DNA of 64,000 nucleotides, taken from RPQJ01 sp963726665. Its GTDB lineage: Bacteria; Pseudomonadota; Gammaproteobacteria; Steroidobacterales; Steroidobacteraceae. The position numbers and the translations under genes were made by a program. Under the pieces are notes generated by a model. That model was not told the DNA's origin. It saw nothing but the letters and a program-made list of their open reading frames with translations, and did no database searches. The DNA is taken from positions 62,001 through 126,000 of the forward strand of contig CAVSDW010000002.1 of NCBI GenBank assembly GCA_963726665.1, given 5' to 3'. This document shows, piece by piece, positions 28,051 through 37,314 of this stretch (position 1 is the first letter of the stretch; each line of letters opens with the position of its first letter).

Positions 28051-29451
28051 ATGCAGGACACCTGGCTCGAAGAGAGCGCCAACCCCCCGCCCCCACGCGA
28101 GATTTTCACCGTGACCCGCCTCAATCGCGAGGCGAGGATGCTGCTGGAGCGCGGCCTTGGTACGGTGTGGCTCGAGGCTGAAATCTCCAACCTTTCGCGC
28201 CCGAACTCGGGACACTGGTATTTCACCCTCAAGGACGAGGCGGCGCAGGTCCGCTGCGCGATGTTCCGGCAGCGGAACCTGCTGGTGCGCTTCCAGGTGC
28301 GCGACGGGGCCCTGGTGCTGGCCCGGGGCCGGGTCAGCCTCTACGAGGCCCGAGGCGAGTTCCAGGTCGTCGTGGAGCACCTCGAGGAGGCAGGCGAAGG
28401 CCTCCTGCGCCGCCGCTTCGAGGAATTGAAGCAGAAGCTCGCTGCCGAGGGACTCTTCGAGGAGCGGCACAAGAAGCCCCTTCCCCGGCTGCCCCGCCGG
28501 ATCGGCGTGATCACCTCGCCGACGGGAGCTGCGCTCAGGGACATCCTGCACATACTCGGCCGGCGCTTCCCCGCGGCGGCCATCCTCATTTACCCGGTCC
28601 CGGTCCAGGGCGAATCTGCCCCGCGGGAGATCGAGCAGGCGATCAGGCTCGCGGCCGCACGGAAGGACTGCGACGTGCTGATCGTCGCGCGCGGCGGCGG
28701 ATCGCTCGAGGACCTCTGGGCCTTCAACGACGAGGCGGTCGCGCGCGCGATGTTCGCGTGCCCGATCCCGATCGTGAGCGGCGTGGGCCACGAAACCGAC
28801 TTCACGATCGCCGACCTGGTCGCCGACCTTCGCGCGCCGACACCGAGTGGCGCGGCCGAGCGCGTCGTGCCGGATCGCGCGGAGTGGCTGCGCGCCTTCG
28901 CAACCGGGGAAAGGCGGCTGCAGCAATCGGCGCGCCGGCGTCTCGCCGACCTCGCCTCGCGGCTGCAGGTGCGCGAGGCGAGACTGGCCCGGGCGCATCC
29001 CGGCGTCCGCCTGCGCCAGCACGCACAGCGCCTGGACGAACTCGAGGCGCGGCTGAGGCTCGCCGCTGCTTCGAGGCTGGGGGGCGCGCGGAGCCGTACC
29101 GCGACGGCGGTGTCCCTGCTCCTGCGGGCCTCGCCCGCGCTGCGGGTTCAGGCCGGCCGCGTGCGCCTCGGATCCGCCTCGCGAGCGCTCGCCTCCATCG
29201 GACGCTCGCAGCTGGCCTCGGCACGCCGGCGGTTCGACCTCGCCGCGCGAACGCTGCATGCGGTGAGTCCGCTCGCCACCCTGGACCGTGGCTACGCGAT
29301 CGTCGCCGACGCCGGCGGCCACGTACTCCTCGACGCAGGCTCGCTCGCGCCCGGCGACCGGGTCGAGGCGCGGCTCGCGCGCGGGCGCTTCGCTGCCACG
29401 GTCACATCGGCCACCGCAGCCGCAAACGACGACACCGGAGCCTCCGGGTGA
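28051..29451 (+). CDS. xseA: Exodeoxyribonuclease VII large subunit XseA
   Basis: XseA is the catalytic subunit of exonuclease VII, which degrades single-stranded DNA from both ends together with XseB. The 466-residue product has the N-terminal OB-fold (about residues 12-110, with FTVTRLNREARMLLE and EISNLSRPNSGHWYFTLKD). The nuclease core follows, with RRIGVITSPTGAALRDIL, IVARGGGSLEDLWAFND and SGVGHETDFTIADLVAD. A long helical, arginine-rich region precedes the C-terminal TLDRGYAIV motif. The start at 28051 is preferred over an upstream in-frame ATG at 27949, which would lie inside the promoter region. No xseB is adjacent. The stop overlaps the next start (GTGA). Confidence 0.95.
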   Translation: MQDTWLEESANPPPPREIFTVTRLNREARMLLERGLGTVWLEAEISNLSRPNSGHWYFTLKDEAAQVRCAMFRQRNLLVRFQVRDGALVLARGRVSLYEARGEFQVVVEHLEEAGEGLLRRRFEELKQKLAAEGLFEERHKKPLPRLPRRIGVITSPTGAALRDILHILGRRFPAAAILIYPVPVQGESAPREIEQAIRLAAARKDCDVLIVARGGGSLEDLWAFNDEAVARAMFACPIPIVSGVGHETDFTIADLVADLRAPTPSGAAERVVPDRAEWLRAFATGERRLQQSARRRLADLASRLQVREARLARAHPGVRLRQHAQRLDELEARLRLAAASRLGGARSRTATAVSLLLRASPALRVQAGRVRLGSASRALASIGRSQLASARRRFDLAARTLHAVSPLATLDRGYAIVADAGGHVLLDAGSLAPGDRVEARLARGRFAATVTSATAAANDDTGASG

Positions 29452-30366
29452 GCGATCGGAATGCGGCCGCGGCACTGCGCGTCCGGCGCGGCGCAGTCTC
29501 GGCGGCAATGCTGGTCGTGGCGTTCACTGCAGCGAACGCCTCGGCCACCGTGGACCTGCCCCAGGAGAGACGGGTGCCCGGCGGTATCGCCATCGTCGAA
29601 CTCACGGCCACCGACTCCCCGCCCGGCGAGGTGTTCTTCAACGAGCACCGCGCACCGGTGCTGCTTGCCCCACAGGGCTGGGTCGCCGTCATCGGCATCC
29701 CCCTCGACACGAAGCCGGGCCCGCACTCGGCGCTGTTCGTGCGGCGCGGCGGCGGCGCCTCGGCGCGGACCCGACGATGCGACCTCCAGGCGCTCACTCG
29801 AATTTACGGTCACGGACAAGACGTACGACGAGCAGCGCCTGCAGGTGAAGGACAAGCACAAGGTCAACCCGGACGAGCAGGACCTGGTGCGAATCGAGCG
29901 CGAGCGCAAGCGCATCGACGCGGCTCTCGGCGCCTACACGGCTGGCCGCGTCCCGGAGTTCCGCATGAACCCGCCGGTCGCCGGCGAGCGGTCGAGCAGT
30001 TTCGGCCTGCGCCGCTTCTTCAACGGCGAGGCGCGCAATCCGCACAGCGGCATGGACATCGCTGCAGCGCAGGGCACCCGGATCCGCGCACCCGCGCCGG
30101 GACGCGTGCTGGACACCGGCGATTTCTTCTTCAATGGCAACACGGTGTTCCTCGACCACGGCGAGGGTGTCGTTTCGATGTACTGCCACATGAGCCGCAT
30201 CGACGTGAAGGCGGGCCAGGAGATCGCGACCGGCGACGTGCTCGGACTGGTCGGTGCGACGGGCCGGGTCACCGGGCCGCACCTGCACTGGGGCGTGGCG
30301 ATCAACCGTGCGATGGTGGACCCGGCGCTGCTGCTCGCGGTGGGGAAGGAAGCGGATAGTGAGTAG
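29448..30366 (+). CDS. M23-family metallopeptidase (one apparent frameshift)
   Basis: The GTG start at 29448 overlaps the xseA stop. The N-terminal frame gives a signal-peptide-like stretch (about residues 15-33, VSAAMLVVAFTAANASA) and a beta-rich region with FFNEHRAPVLLAPQGW. The second frame carries the peptidase: SSFGLRRFFNGEARNPHSGMDI, with the zinc-binding H and D, and GPHLHWGVAIN, with the HxH motif. The frames join by removing one base somewhere in 29750-29795, possibly in CCAGGCGC near 29790, giving about 305 residues. M23 enzymes cut peptidoglycan cross-bridges or act as amidase activators; all zinc ligands seem present. It ends in a short AGCGGATAG-type repeat. Confidence 0.85.
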
Positions 30367-30542
30367 CGGATAGCAGGAACGGCAGGCAGACCAATTCTTC
30401 GATCTGCTCGCACAAGTAGACGCTCGTGTCGCAGTGACCTGGCGTTGGGGCGCCCGATGCGTGATCCGTTCCGGTGCAGGCTCTCCACCGGCCACGCACC
30501 CGGTGCCTTACAATCGCAACCCGTTCCGCGGAGACTGAACCG

Positions 30543-30893
30543 ATGTCCGAATCGGCCCACGACGAAGCCTCATTCGAACTCTACGATCTAAAGGTCGAAG
30601 TCGTGGTCCCTCCCGGCGCGAAGATCTGGTGCGGCGCCAGGCCCGGCGATCACTTCACGCTGCAGGGGGAGATGCTGCACCTGCCGCCCGGCCAGGGCAT
30701 CTCCATCTATTCGCTCGCGGCCGTGTTGCCGTTGCTGGCGGCCAAGCAGCGCGTCACCGATGCCAACGACTGGATGACCAGCGATGCCGAAGTGGCGTGC
30801 CCGGACCCGAACTGCCCGTCGCGCCTGCGCATCACCCGCACCGGAAAGCGGCGATTCCGTCGCGGGGACACGACCGCTGTCCCGTTGGCATAG
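30543..30893 (+). CDS. TIGR04076 family protein
   Basis: This 116-residue protein resembles the TIGR04076 family: a beta-rich small protein with YDLKVEVV near the start, GARPGDHFTLQGEMLHLPPG in the middle, and MTSDAEVACPDPNCPSRLRI near the end. Two cysteines in CPDPNC might bind metal. Function is not established. The start ATG at 30543 is chosen over an in-frame ATG at 30474, which lies in non-conserved sequence. It sits 18 bases before the aldo/keto reductase and is likely co-transcribed with it. Confidence 0.75.
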   Translation: MSESAHDEASFELYDLKVEVVVPPGAKIWCGARPGDHFTLQGEMLHLPPGQGISIYSLAAVLPLLAAKQRVTDANDWMTSDAEVACPDPNCPSRLRITRTGKRRFRRGDTTAVPLA

Positions 30894-30911
30894 GCCCTCG
30901 ACACGGGCTCC

Positions 30912-31941
30912 ATGATTCCGCAGATCGATCTCGCCGCGGACTACCGCATCTCGCGCCTCATCAAGGGCGGCTGGCATCTCGCCGGTGGGCATGGGCCGGT
31001 GGACGCGGTCCGGGCGCGGCGCGACATGGCCGAGTTCGTCGAGGCCGGGTTCACCGCGTTCGACTGCGCCGACATCTACACCGGGGTCGAGGAGATGATC
31101 GGCGGCTTTCGTCGCGAGTTTCCCGAGCTGGGTCGCCGCATCCGGATCCATACCAAGTACGTGCCCGACCTCGATCGTCTCGCGGCCACGGGCGCCGCGG
31201 CGGTCGAGGCCATCATCGACCGGTCGCTCGCGAGGCTCGGCCAGGAGCGGCTCGACCTCGTGCAATTCCACTGGTGGGACTACGCGGTTCCGCGCTACGT
31301 CGACGTGGCGCTGGAACTGGCGCGGTTGCGACGCAAGGGCAAGATCGACCGCATCGGGCTCACCAACTTCGGCACGCCGCAGGTCCGCGAAATCGTCGCA
31401 GTCGGGCGTGCCGGTGTTCAGTCACCAGGTCCAGTATTCGCTGCTCGACGATCGGCCCGCGCAAGGCATGGTGCAGTGCTGCCTCGAACACGGCATCGCC
31501 TTGCTGTGCTACGGGACGGTCGCGGGAGGCTTCCTGAGCGAGCGCTGGCTTGGCGCGGCCGATGCGCCCGGGCCGTTTGAAAACCGCTCGCTCACCAAGT
31601 ACCGCCTGGTCATCGAGGAGTTCGGCGGCTGGGCGCTGTTCCAGGAACTGCTGCGCACACTCAAGGCAATCGCGGACCGGCACGATTGCGACATCGCCAC
31701 GGTGGCGACACGCGTGATGCTGGATCGGCAGGGTGTGGCTGCCGCGATCGTAGGCGCCACCAGCACGGCGCATCTCGGCGAGCACCGGCGGATCGGTGAG
31801 CTGCAGCTGGAACCCACGGATCTCGCGGTCATTGCCTCCGTGACGGCGCGGAGCGCAGGCCCGACGGGCGACGTCTACGAACTCGAGCGCGATCGCAGCG
31901 GTCCGCACGGGCGCATCATGAACTACACGCTCAATCGATGA
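30912..31941 (+). CDS. Aldo/keto reductase (one apparent frameshift)
   Basis: The corrected 342-residue protein is an NAD(P)H-dependent aldo/keto reductase barrel. The Asp-Tyr pair is in DCADIYTGVEEMIG, the lysine in IHTKYV, and the histidine in LVQFHWWDY. IGLTNFGTPQVREIVA leads to the break. Removing one G at 31401 joins the first frame to SGVPVFSHQVQYSLLDDR. The second frame includes the nucleotide-binding end VAAAIVGATSTAHLGEH. The substrate is unknown. It follows the TIGR04076 gene, and its stop overlaps the DUF885 start (ATGA), so the three genes probably form one operon. Confidence 0.87.
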
Positions 31942-33902
31942 TGCCAATGGTCATGAATACGCTTGCGCGAGTCCCGGTTCGCTCGTCATGGCTCTGCGCC
32001 GTCGCACTGTTGTGCCTGGCGCATCCGGTTCGGGCCGAACAGCGTTCGCCATCGGCCGACGAAGCCTTCGGTGCATACATGCAAGGCGCGTACGACCGGC
32101 TGATGCAGGCAAGCCCCTCGCTGGCGACGGAGCAAGGCAGTTCCGTCGGCAACGACCGATGGGAGTCGCTCGGGGAGTCCGGTGCGGCGGCGGAGAGACT
32201 GGCGGCCCAGCAGGAATTGGCGAATCTGCGCCGCGAATTTGCCACGGCGCCCCTTGGTCCGAAGGCGCGCCTGCAATACCGCGTGTTCGAGAATTCCCAG
32301 CAACTGCTGCTCGATCGCTACGAATGGCGCAATCACCTTTATCCGCTGAACCAGATCGTCGGACCGCCGATCGACATCCCACAGGTGCTCGGCAGCCAGA
32401 CCATCGAATCGGTCGCGGATGCCGAAGCGTGGTTGCGCAGGGTCGCCGCCACGCCGCAGTACCTCGGCGGACTCGCGGAGCGCCTGAACCTGCAGGTGGC
32501 GCAGGGCGTGTACCTGCCGAAGTCCGTCTATCCGATCCTGATCGACCAGGTGCGCGGCCTGCGGGACGGCATTCCCGACCAGGACGCAGCCGATGCTCAC
32601 TGGTCGTCGCCGATGCTCGACGACTTCCGGGGCAAGGTGGGCGCGCTGCCGTTGCCAGCGTCGCAGAAAGATGAACTCATCGCACGTGCGCGCCACGCCC
32701 TGGTCAGCGACCTGCGTCCTGCTTACGGCCGGGTCATCGACACCCTCGAGGCCCACGCGTCCCGCACCCCGGTCGTCGGCGGGGTCTGGCAGTTGCCGCA
32801 GGGTGACGCTTTCTACGCGTTCCTCGTGCGCCAGTTCACGACGACGGACATGACGCCGGCGCAGATTCACGAACTGGGTCTGCGCGAAGTGGAGCGGACG
32901 CATCGTGAGATGGCAGCGATCATGGCGCGGGTCGGCTTCAAGGGCGACGTCAGCGCGTTCATGAAGCAGATGAAGGCCGATCCGCGCTTCTACCTCGCGG
33001 ACGACGAGGCAGGCAGGGCGGCCTATCTGAATCGGGCACGCGGGATCGTCGCAGCGATGCAGGCGAAACTCCCGGCCGCCTTTCTGAAGCCGCTGCCGCT
33101 GCCGCTCGAGATCCTGCCCACGCCCGCCTACCGGGCTGCGGGCGCGCCATCCGGCTTCTATACGGCCGGCACTGCAGACGGCAGCCGGCCTGGCGTCGTG
33201 TCGGTGAACCTGACGGAACTCGGGACGCGTCCCTTGTACGACCTCGAGAGCCTGCTCTATCACGAGTCGGTGCCCGGGCATCACCTGCAGATTTCCAGCA
33301 TCCTCGTGGACCCGAGCATTCCGCAACTGCGCAAGGTGGAACGCTGGTGGGAGAACTCGGCGTTCGTCGAGGGCTGGGCGCTTTACGCAGAGCGACTCGG
33401 CAAGGAAATGGGGTTCTTCCAGGATCCCTATGCCGATTTCGGCCGGCTGGCCGCAGAGTTGTGGCGCGCCACCCGGCTCGTCGTGGACAGCGGCCTGCAC
33501 TACAAGCGCTGGACGCGAGATCAGGCCATCGCGTACCTCGACGAAAACACGCCGAGCCCCCACGTCACGAACGAGGGCGCCGTCGACCGCTACCTGGCCG
33601 TGCCCGGACAGGCCACGTCCTTCATGGTGGGGATGCAGCACATCCTGGCCGAGCGGGAGCGTGCGAAGCGGGCGCTGGGCGAGCGCTTCGACCTGCGCCG
33701 GTTCCACGCGGTCGTGCTGGAAAACGGCTACGTGCCCCTGTGGGCGGTGTCGGCCGAGGTCGATCGCTGGCTCGCGGACGAGGCCGCGCTGACCAGTACG
33801 ACGACCAGCGCGTTGACGCCCATCGCGACGAGTCCCGAGTCCCATTCGGGGAACAGCGCGGCGGCGGCGGCTTTACCCGCGGGCAGCAGGAGCGTGCAGT
33901 AA
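31938..33902 (+). CDS. DUF885 family metallopeptidase-like protein, copy 1
   Basis: The 654-residue product has an N-terminal hydrophobic signal (about residues 15-33, ending HPVRAEQ), so it is exported. The DUF885 region carries the zincin motif HESVPGHHLQ near residue 440, followed by FVEGWALYAERLGKEMG with the third ligand glutamate. Family proteins are predicted metallopeptidases; activity is rarely tested. The ATG at 31938 overlaps the reductase stop, with further ATGs at 31944 and 31950 as alternatives. The last 40 residues after RWLADEAAL read through the antisense end of the symporter gene and look non-native. The gene overlaps its convergent neighbour by 175 bases. Confidence 0.86.
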   Translation: MMPMVMNTLARVPVRSSWLCAVALLCLAHPVRAEQRSPSADEAFGAYMQGAYDRLMQASPSLATEQGSSVGNDRWESLGESGAAAERLAAQQELANLRREFATAPLGPKARLQYRVFENSQQLLLDRYEWRNHLYPLNQIVGPPIDIPQVLGSQTIESVADAEAWLRRVAATPQYLGGLAERLNLQVAQGVYLPKSVYPILIDQVRGLRDGIPDQDAADAHWSSPMLDDFRGKVGALPLPASQKDELIARARHALVSDLRPAYGRVIDTLEAHASRTPVVGGVWQLPQGDAFYAFLVRQFTTTDMTPAQIHELGLREVERTHREMAAIMARVGFKGDVSAFMKQMKADPRFYLADDEAGRAAYLNRARGIVAAMQAKLPAAFLKPLPLPLEILPTPAYRAAGAPSGFYTAGTADGSRPGVVSVNLTELGTRPLYDLESLLYHESVPGHHLQISSILVDPSIPQLRKVERWWENSAFVEGWALYAERLGKEMGFFQDPYADFGRLAAELWRATRLVVDSGLHYKRWTRDQAIAYLDENTPSPHVTNEGAVDRYLAVPGQATSFMVGMQHILAERERAKRALGERFDLRRFHAVVLENGYVPLWAVSAEVDRWLADEAALTSTTTSALTPIATSPESHSGNSAAAAALPAGSRSVQ

Positions 33903-35212
33903 CCCGCGACCAGGCCGGCGAGCACGCCGGCGGCGTTCGCTCGCCGCCAGAGGAATCCGAGGAAGACGCCGGGCGCCAGCATGCCGATGGCCGCGTACGC
34001 CGACAGTCCGACGGCGACGAGCGATTCGTTGGATGTCAACGTGAGCCACACCGCGATGGCGGCGAATACGACCATGGCCGCGCGGGCGACCCACACCTGC
34101 GCGACCTCACCCAGTTGCGGACGCATGGGCAGCACGACGTTGCGGCCGAAGATCGAGGCGGCGGCGAGCAACAGGATCGAGCCCGGCACCAGCGCCAGCA
34201 GGCACACCGTGCCTGCCAGCAAACCGACAGCCCACGGCGGGTACCGGTCGGCCACGAACTGCAGCAGCACAGCGTTGAGGTTGCCACCCTCCGGCTGCGT
34301 GCCCGCGAGCAGCGCCGCGAAGCCGAGCAACAGGATGAAGAAATAGCTGAGCGAGTAGAGCGGCTGCCAGATCGCGTTGCGCCGGATCGTGTTCGCATCG
34401 CGGGCCGAGAAGCACAGCTGGAACATGTGCGGGAAGATCCAGGTGCCGAGCGCGACGTTCAGGGCGGCCGTGACCAGCCACGTGTTGCTGAGTCCGGCCT
34501 GCGCCTGCAACCCCGGAAACCGGCCGATCCCGGGGTGCAGTTCCTGTACGCGACGGAACACGTCGAGCATGGATGAGGCGCCCACCTTGTCCGCAACCGT
34601 GACGCTCAGCATCACTACGAGCGCGATCATCAGCACGTCCTTCACGCCGGCCGCGAAGGCGGCGGATCGCAGACCCGCGACGTAGACAAATGCAAGCATC
34701 GCGATGGCGGCCAGGACGGCAGCCTGCGGTGCGCTGAGTGCGGAACCGAGCGTCAGGCGGAACACCAGGGTCAGCGCCGTCAGCTGGATCTGCACGTACA
34801 CGATCAGCGCCGCGATGCCCGCAATGCCGACGATGACGCCGAGCCAGGGCGCACGGTAATGCAGGCTGAAGAAATCCGCCTGCGTGACGAGGCCGTACCG
34901 CTTGCCGGCCCGCCAGATCTGCGGCATCAGCCAGTAGCCCAGGGCGCAGGCCAGCGAGACCGACGTGAAGGCGAGATAGGCCGGTGCGCCGAATGCCCAG
35001 GCATAGCCCGAAATGCCGAGCACGGCGAAAGTCGTGTAGATCTCGCCCGCATTGACGAACCAGAAGATCCAGGCGCCGAAGCGGCGGCCGCCCACGGCCC
35101 ATTCGTCCATGGTCGTGGCACGGGCCGATCGAAAGCGCGCAAAGACAAGCGCCGCCACGACCGTGCCGAAGACGATCGCGACGCAGATCGCAAGGGGCAG
35201 GCCCAGTGTCAT
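33728..35212 (-). CDS. Sodium:solute symporter (SSF) family transporter
   Basis: The 494-residue product has about 13 hydrophobic membrane segments and the SSF N-terminal signature TMDEWAVGGRRFGAWIFWFV followed by GEIYTTFAVLG. It is related to symporters for amino acids or carboxylates; the substrate cannot be read from sequence. The start MTLGLPLAICVAIV at 35212 overlaps the DUF3311 stop by four bases (ATGA). This SSF/DUF3311 pairing is a familiar two-gene unit in which the small protein may assist the carrier. The C-terminus ends in a polar tail lying antisense to the DUF885 copy 1 coding end. Confidence 0.9.
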   Translation of the reverse strand: MTLGLPLAICVAIVFGTVVAALVFARFRSARATTMDEWAVGGRRFGAWIFWFVNAGEIYTTFAVLGISGYAWAFGAPAYLAFTSVSLACALGYWLMPQIWRAGKRYGLVTQADFFSLHYRAPWLGVIVGIAGIAALIVYVQIQLTALTLVFRLTLGSALSAPQAAVLAAIAMLAFVYVAGLRSAAFAAGVKDVLMIALVVMLSVTVADKVGASSMLDVFRRVQELHPGIGRFPGLQAQAGLSNTWLVTAALNVALGTWIFPHMFQLCFSARDANTIRRNAIWQPLYSLSYFFILLLGFAALLAGTQPEGGNLNAVLLQFVADRYPPWAVGLLAGTVCLLALVPGSILLLAAASIFGRNVVLPMRPQLGEVAQVWVARAAMVVFAAIAVWLTLTSNESLVAVGLSAYAAIGMLAPGVFLGFLWRRANAAGVLAGLVAGYCTLLLPAGKAAAAALFPEWDSGLVAMGVNALVVVLVSAASSASQRSTSADTAHRGT

Positions 35213-35421
35213 GGCGAATCGTCGGACGACGCCTTGCGGCGGTCGATCCGATAGACGATCGCGATGCACCCGGTCGTGAGCAGGATGCCGATCATCTGCC
35301 ACACCATCGGGAAAGGCAGGCCGAATGGCTGCGCGACGACGTCATTGACGAGCGGCGCGAGCGCCACCTGCCACGCGAACGGCACGAGCAGCAGCCAGCG
35401 GTGACGGTTCGAACCGCTCAT
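35209..35421 (-). CDS. DUF3311 small membrane protein
   Basis: The 70-residue protein has two hydrophobic segments (about residues 9-27, RWLLLVPFAWQVALAPLVN, and 38-60, PMVWQMIGILLTTGCIAIVY) joined by a short loop containing PFGLPFP. This fits DUF3311, small proteins usually encoded next to an SSF symporter. It overlaps DUF885 copy 2 at its start and the symporter at its end, each by an ATGA, so the three genes are almost certainly co-translated. Its role is inferred only from context. Confidence 0.85.
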   Translation of the reverse strand: MSGSNRHRWLLLVPFAWQVALAPLVNDVVAQPFGLPFPMVWQMIGILLTTGCIAIVYRIDRRKASSDDSP

Positions 35422-37217
35422 GCGGCGGCGGTACAGCACCACGAGCGCACCTTGCGCTCGAGGACCGCCAGGGGCAGGCCGCCCGTGTCGAGGACCTGCT
35501 CGTGGAAGTCCTTCACGTCGAAGCGGCTGCCGAGTCTGCTCGCCGCTTCCTCGCGCAGCGCCTTGATGCGCAGCTCGCCGGTCTTGTAGGCGCAGGCCTG
35601 CCCGGGCCAGGCGATGTAGCGATCGATCTCCACTTCTACGTCGTGTTGCGCCATGGAAGTGTTGGCCAGCATGTAGTCGATGGCCTGCTGGCGCGTCCAC
35701 CGCTGCGCGTGCATGCCGGTGTCCACCACGAGCCGCACGGCGCGCAGCATTTCCATGTCGAGGTGGCCGAACAACTGGTACGGATCGGTGAACAAGCCCA
35801 GCTCCGGCCCGAGCGACTCGCTGTAGAGGCCCCAGCCCTCTGCGTAGGCGGTGGGACTGCCGTAGCGCAGGTTGTCCGGGAGCGAGTCGTCTTCGAGCGC
35901 GAGCGTGATCTGGTAGTGGTGCCCAGGGATGCCTTCGTGCAGCGTCAGCGTCTCGAGCGTCGGGATCGGCCGCGTATTCAGCATCGCCATGTTGAACCAC
36001 AGCACGCCGGGCGACTCGCCGTCCGGCGGGCCCGGGCGGTAGTAGCCGGTGCCGCGCTGGCCGCCGATCGCCGGCAGCGCCCGTACCTCGAACGGTGCCC
36101 TGGGCTTTCGCGCGAACAGGCGCGGCATGCCGGCCCAGATGCGCTGCTCGATCTCGGCAAAGCGAGCCAGCAGCTCCGCCGGTTTCGTGTAGTAGAACTG
36201 CGGATCCTTGCGGATAAACTCGAAGAACGAAGGCAGGTCGCCCTTGAACCCGACCTCGGCACGCGTCGCTTCCATGCTCGATCGAATGCGCGCCACCTCG
36301 GCGAGGCCGGTCGCATGCAGCTGCTCGGCGCTCACGTCCACCGTCGTGTGGTAGCGCAATTCGTTCGCGTAGAGCGCCGGCCCGTCCCGCATCGCCCAGC
36401 GACCGGGCGCGTCCGTCGCCTTGGGGACGTAGTCCTGCCGGAGGAAAGTCGCCAGCCGGCGGTAGGCGGGTAGTACTTCAGCGTCGACGGCGCGGGCATA
36501 GCGTGCGGTGAAACGCGAGCGCTGTTCGGCAGTCAGGCTTTCCGGAAACTTCCGGGTCGCCGCGAGGAACGGGGAGTCGGCGCTCGGCACGGCGAGCATC
36601 GCTTCAGCCTGTGCGGCGACTTTCTCGGCCACGACGCGCGGTTGCACGAATCCGAGTTGCAGCCCCTCCCGCGCGCGGCGTGCGAGGGTATCGAGGTACC
36701 CGCCGAAACCGTGCAGGCGTTCGAGCCCGATTTCGTAGTCGTCAGCGGTCGCGAAAGGCGCTCCGGCGCCGGACACGTAGTCCGGCAATTCGACGTGCAG
36801 GCCGCCACTGGGGTCCAGCGGGACTCGCTGCTTCAGCTGCGCCATGCCGGCCTGGTACGACTGGACGCGTTGCTCCGCGTTGTATTGAAGCACGTCGTAG
36901 GCGATCTGATCTGTCAGGGGCAACGCCGGACGAGCGATCGACGCGAGCCCGGCGAGGTCGCGCACGGCGTTGGTCAGGCCCGCGGCGAAGGCCGGGTCTC
37001 CGAGCGGATCGACGAAAGCCGCGGTACCACGCGGCGGCGGCGTTCTCGGCAGCGGGTCGAGCGCATTGCTCGCCGCTTCGCTCTCGGCGATGAGGTTGCG
37101 CAGGCGCTGCGATGCCGTCTCGGGTCCGGCCGCGAAGGCCAGGTACGGCAGCCAAGGCAGGGCCAGCGAACCCGCCAGGACCTGCAGCGTACGGCGGCGA
37201 CCGGGCAGTGTGTCCAT
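35418..37217 (-). CDS. DUF885 family metallopeptidase-like protein, copy 2
   Basis: The 599-residue product begins MDTLPGRRRTLQVLAGSLAL, a twin-arginine-like motif followed by a hydrophobic stretch, so export (perhaps by Tat) is likely. The DUF885 core has the zincin motif HEGIPGHHYQ near residue 440 and AYAEGWGLYSESLGPELG with the downstream glutamate. It is clearly paralogous to copy 1 on the opposite strand, with shared features such as EVGFKGDLPSFF against RVGFKGDVSAFM, though not near-identical. It heads the operon DUF885-DUF3311-SSF, suggesting that a peptide or conjugate is hydrolysed and a product imported; this is inference. It ends CCTAAA with an unusual Cys-Cys pair. Confidence 0.88.
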   Translation of the reverse strand: MDTLPGRRRTLQVLAGSLALPWLPYLAFAAGPETASQRLRNLIAESEAASNALDPLPRTPPPRGTAAFVDPLGDPAFAAGLTNAVRDLAGLASIARPALPLTDQIAYDVLQYNAEQRVQSYQAGMAQLKQRVPLDPSGGLHVELPDYVSGAGAPFATADDYEIGLERLHGFGGYLDTLARRAREGLQLGFVQPRVVAEKVAAQAEAMLAVPSADSPFLAATRKFPESLTAEQRSRFTARYARAVDAEVLPAYRRLATFLRQDYVPKATDAPGRWAMRDGPALYANELRYHTTVDVSAEQLHATGLAEVARIRSSMEATRAEVGFKGDLPSFFEFIRKDPQFYYTKPAELLARFAEIEQRIWAGMPRLFARKPRAPFEVRALPAIGGQRGTGYYRPGPPDGESPGVLWFNMAMLNTRPIPTLETLTLHEGIPGHHYQITLALEDDSLPDNLRYGSPTAYAEGWGLYSESLGPELGLFTDPYQLFGHLDMEMLRAVRLVVDTGMHAQRWTRQQAIDYMLANTSMAQHDVEVEIDRYIAWPGQACAYKTGELRIKALREEAASRLGSRFDVKDFHEQVLDTGGLPLAVLERKVRSWCCTAAA

Positions 37218-37314
37218 GCCGCGATGATGCCGAAAAATTCGACGGCGTGTGCCGTCCTGCGTTCGGCACGAAGCGCGATCCGCTATCCGAGTCTCACTAG
37301 CCGCTGAGCGGTGG

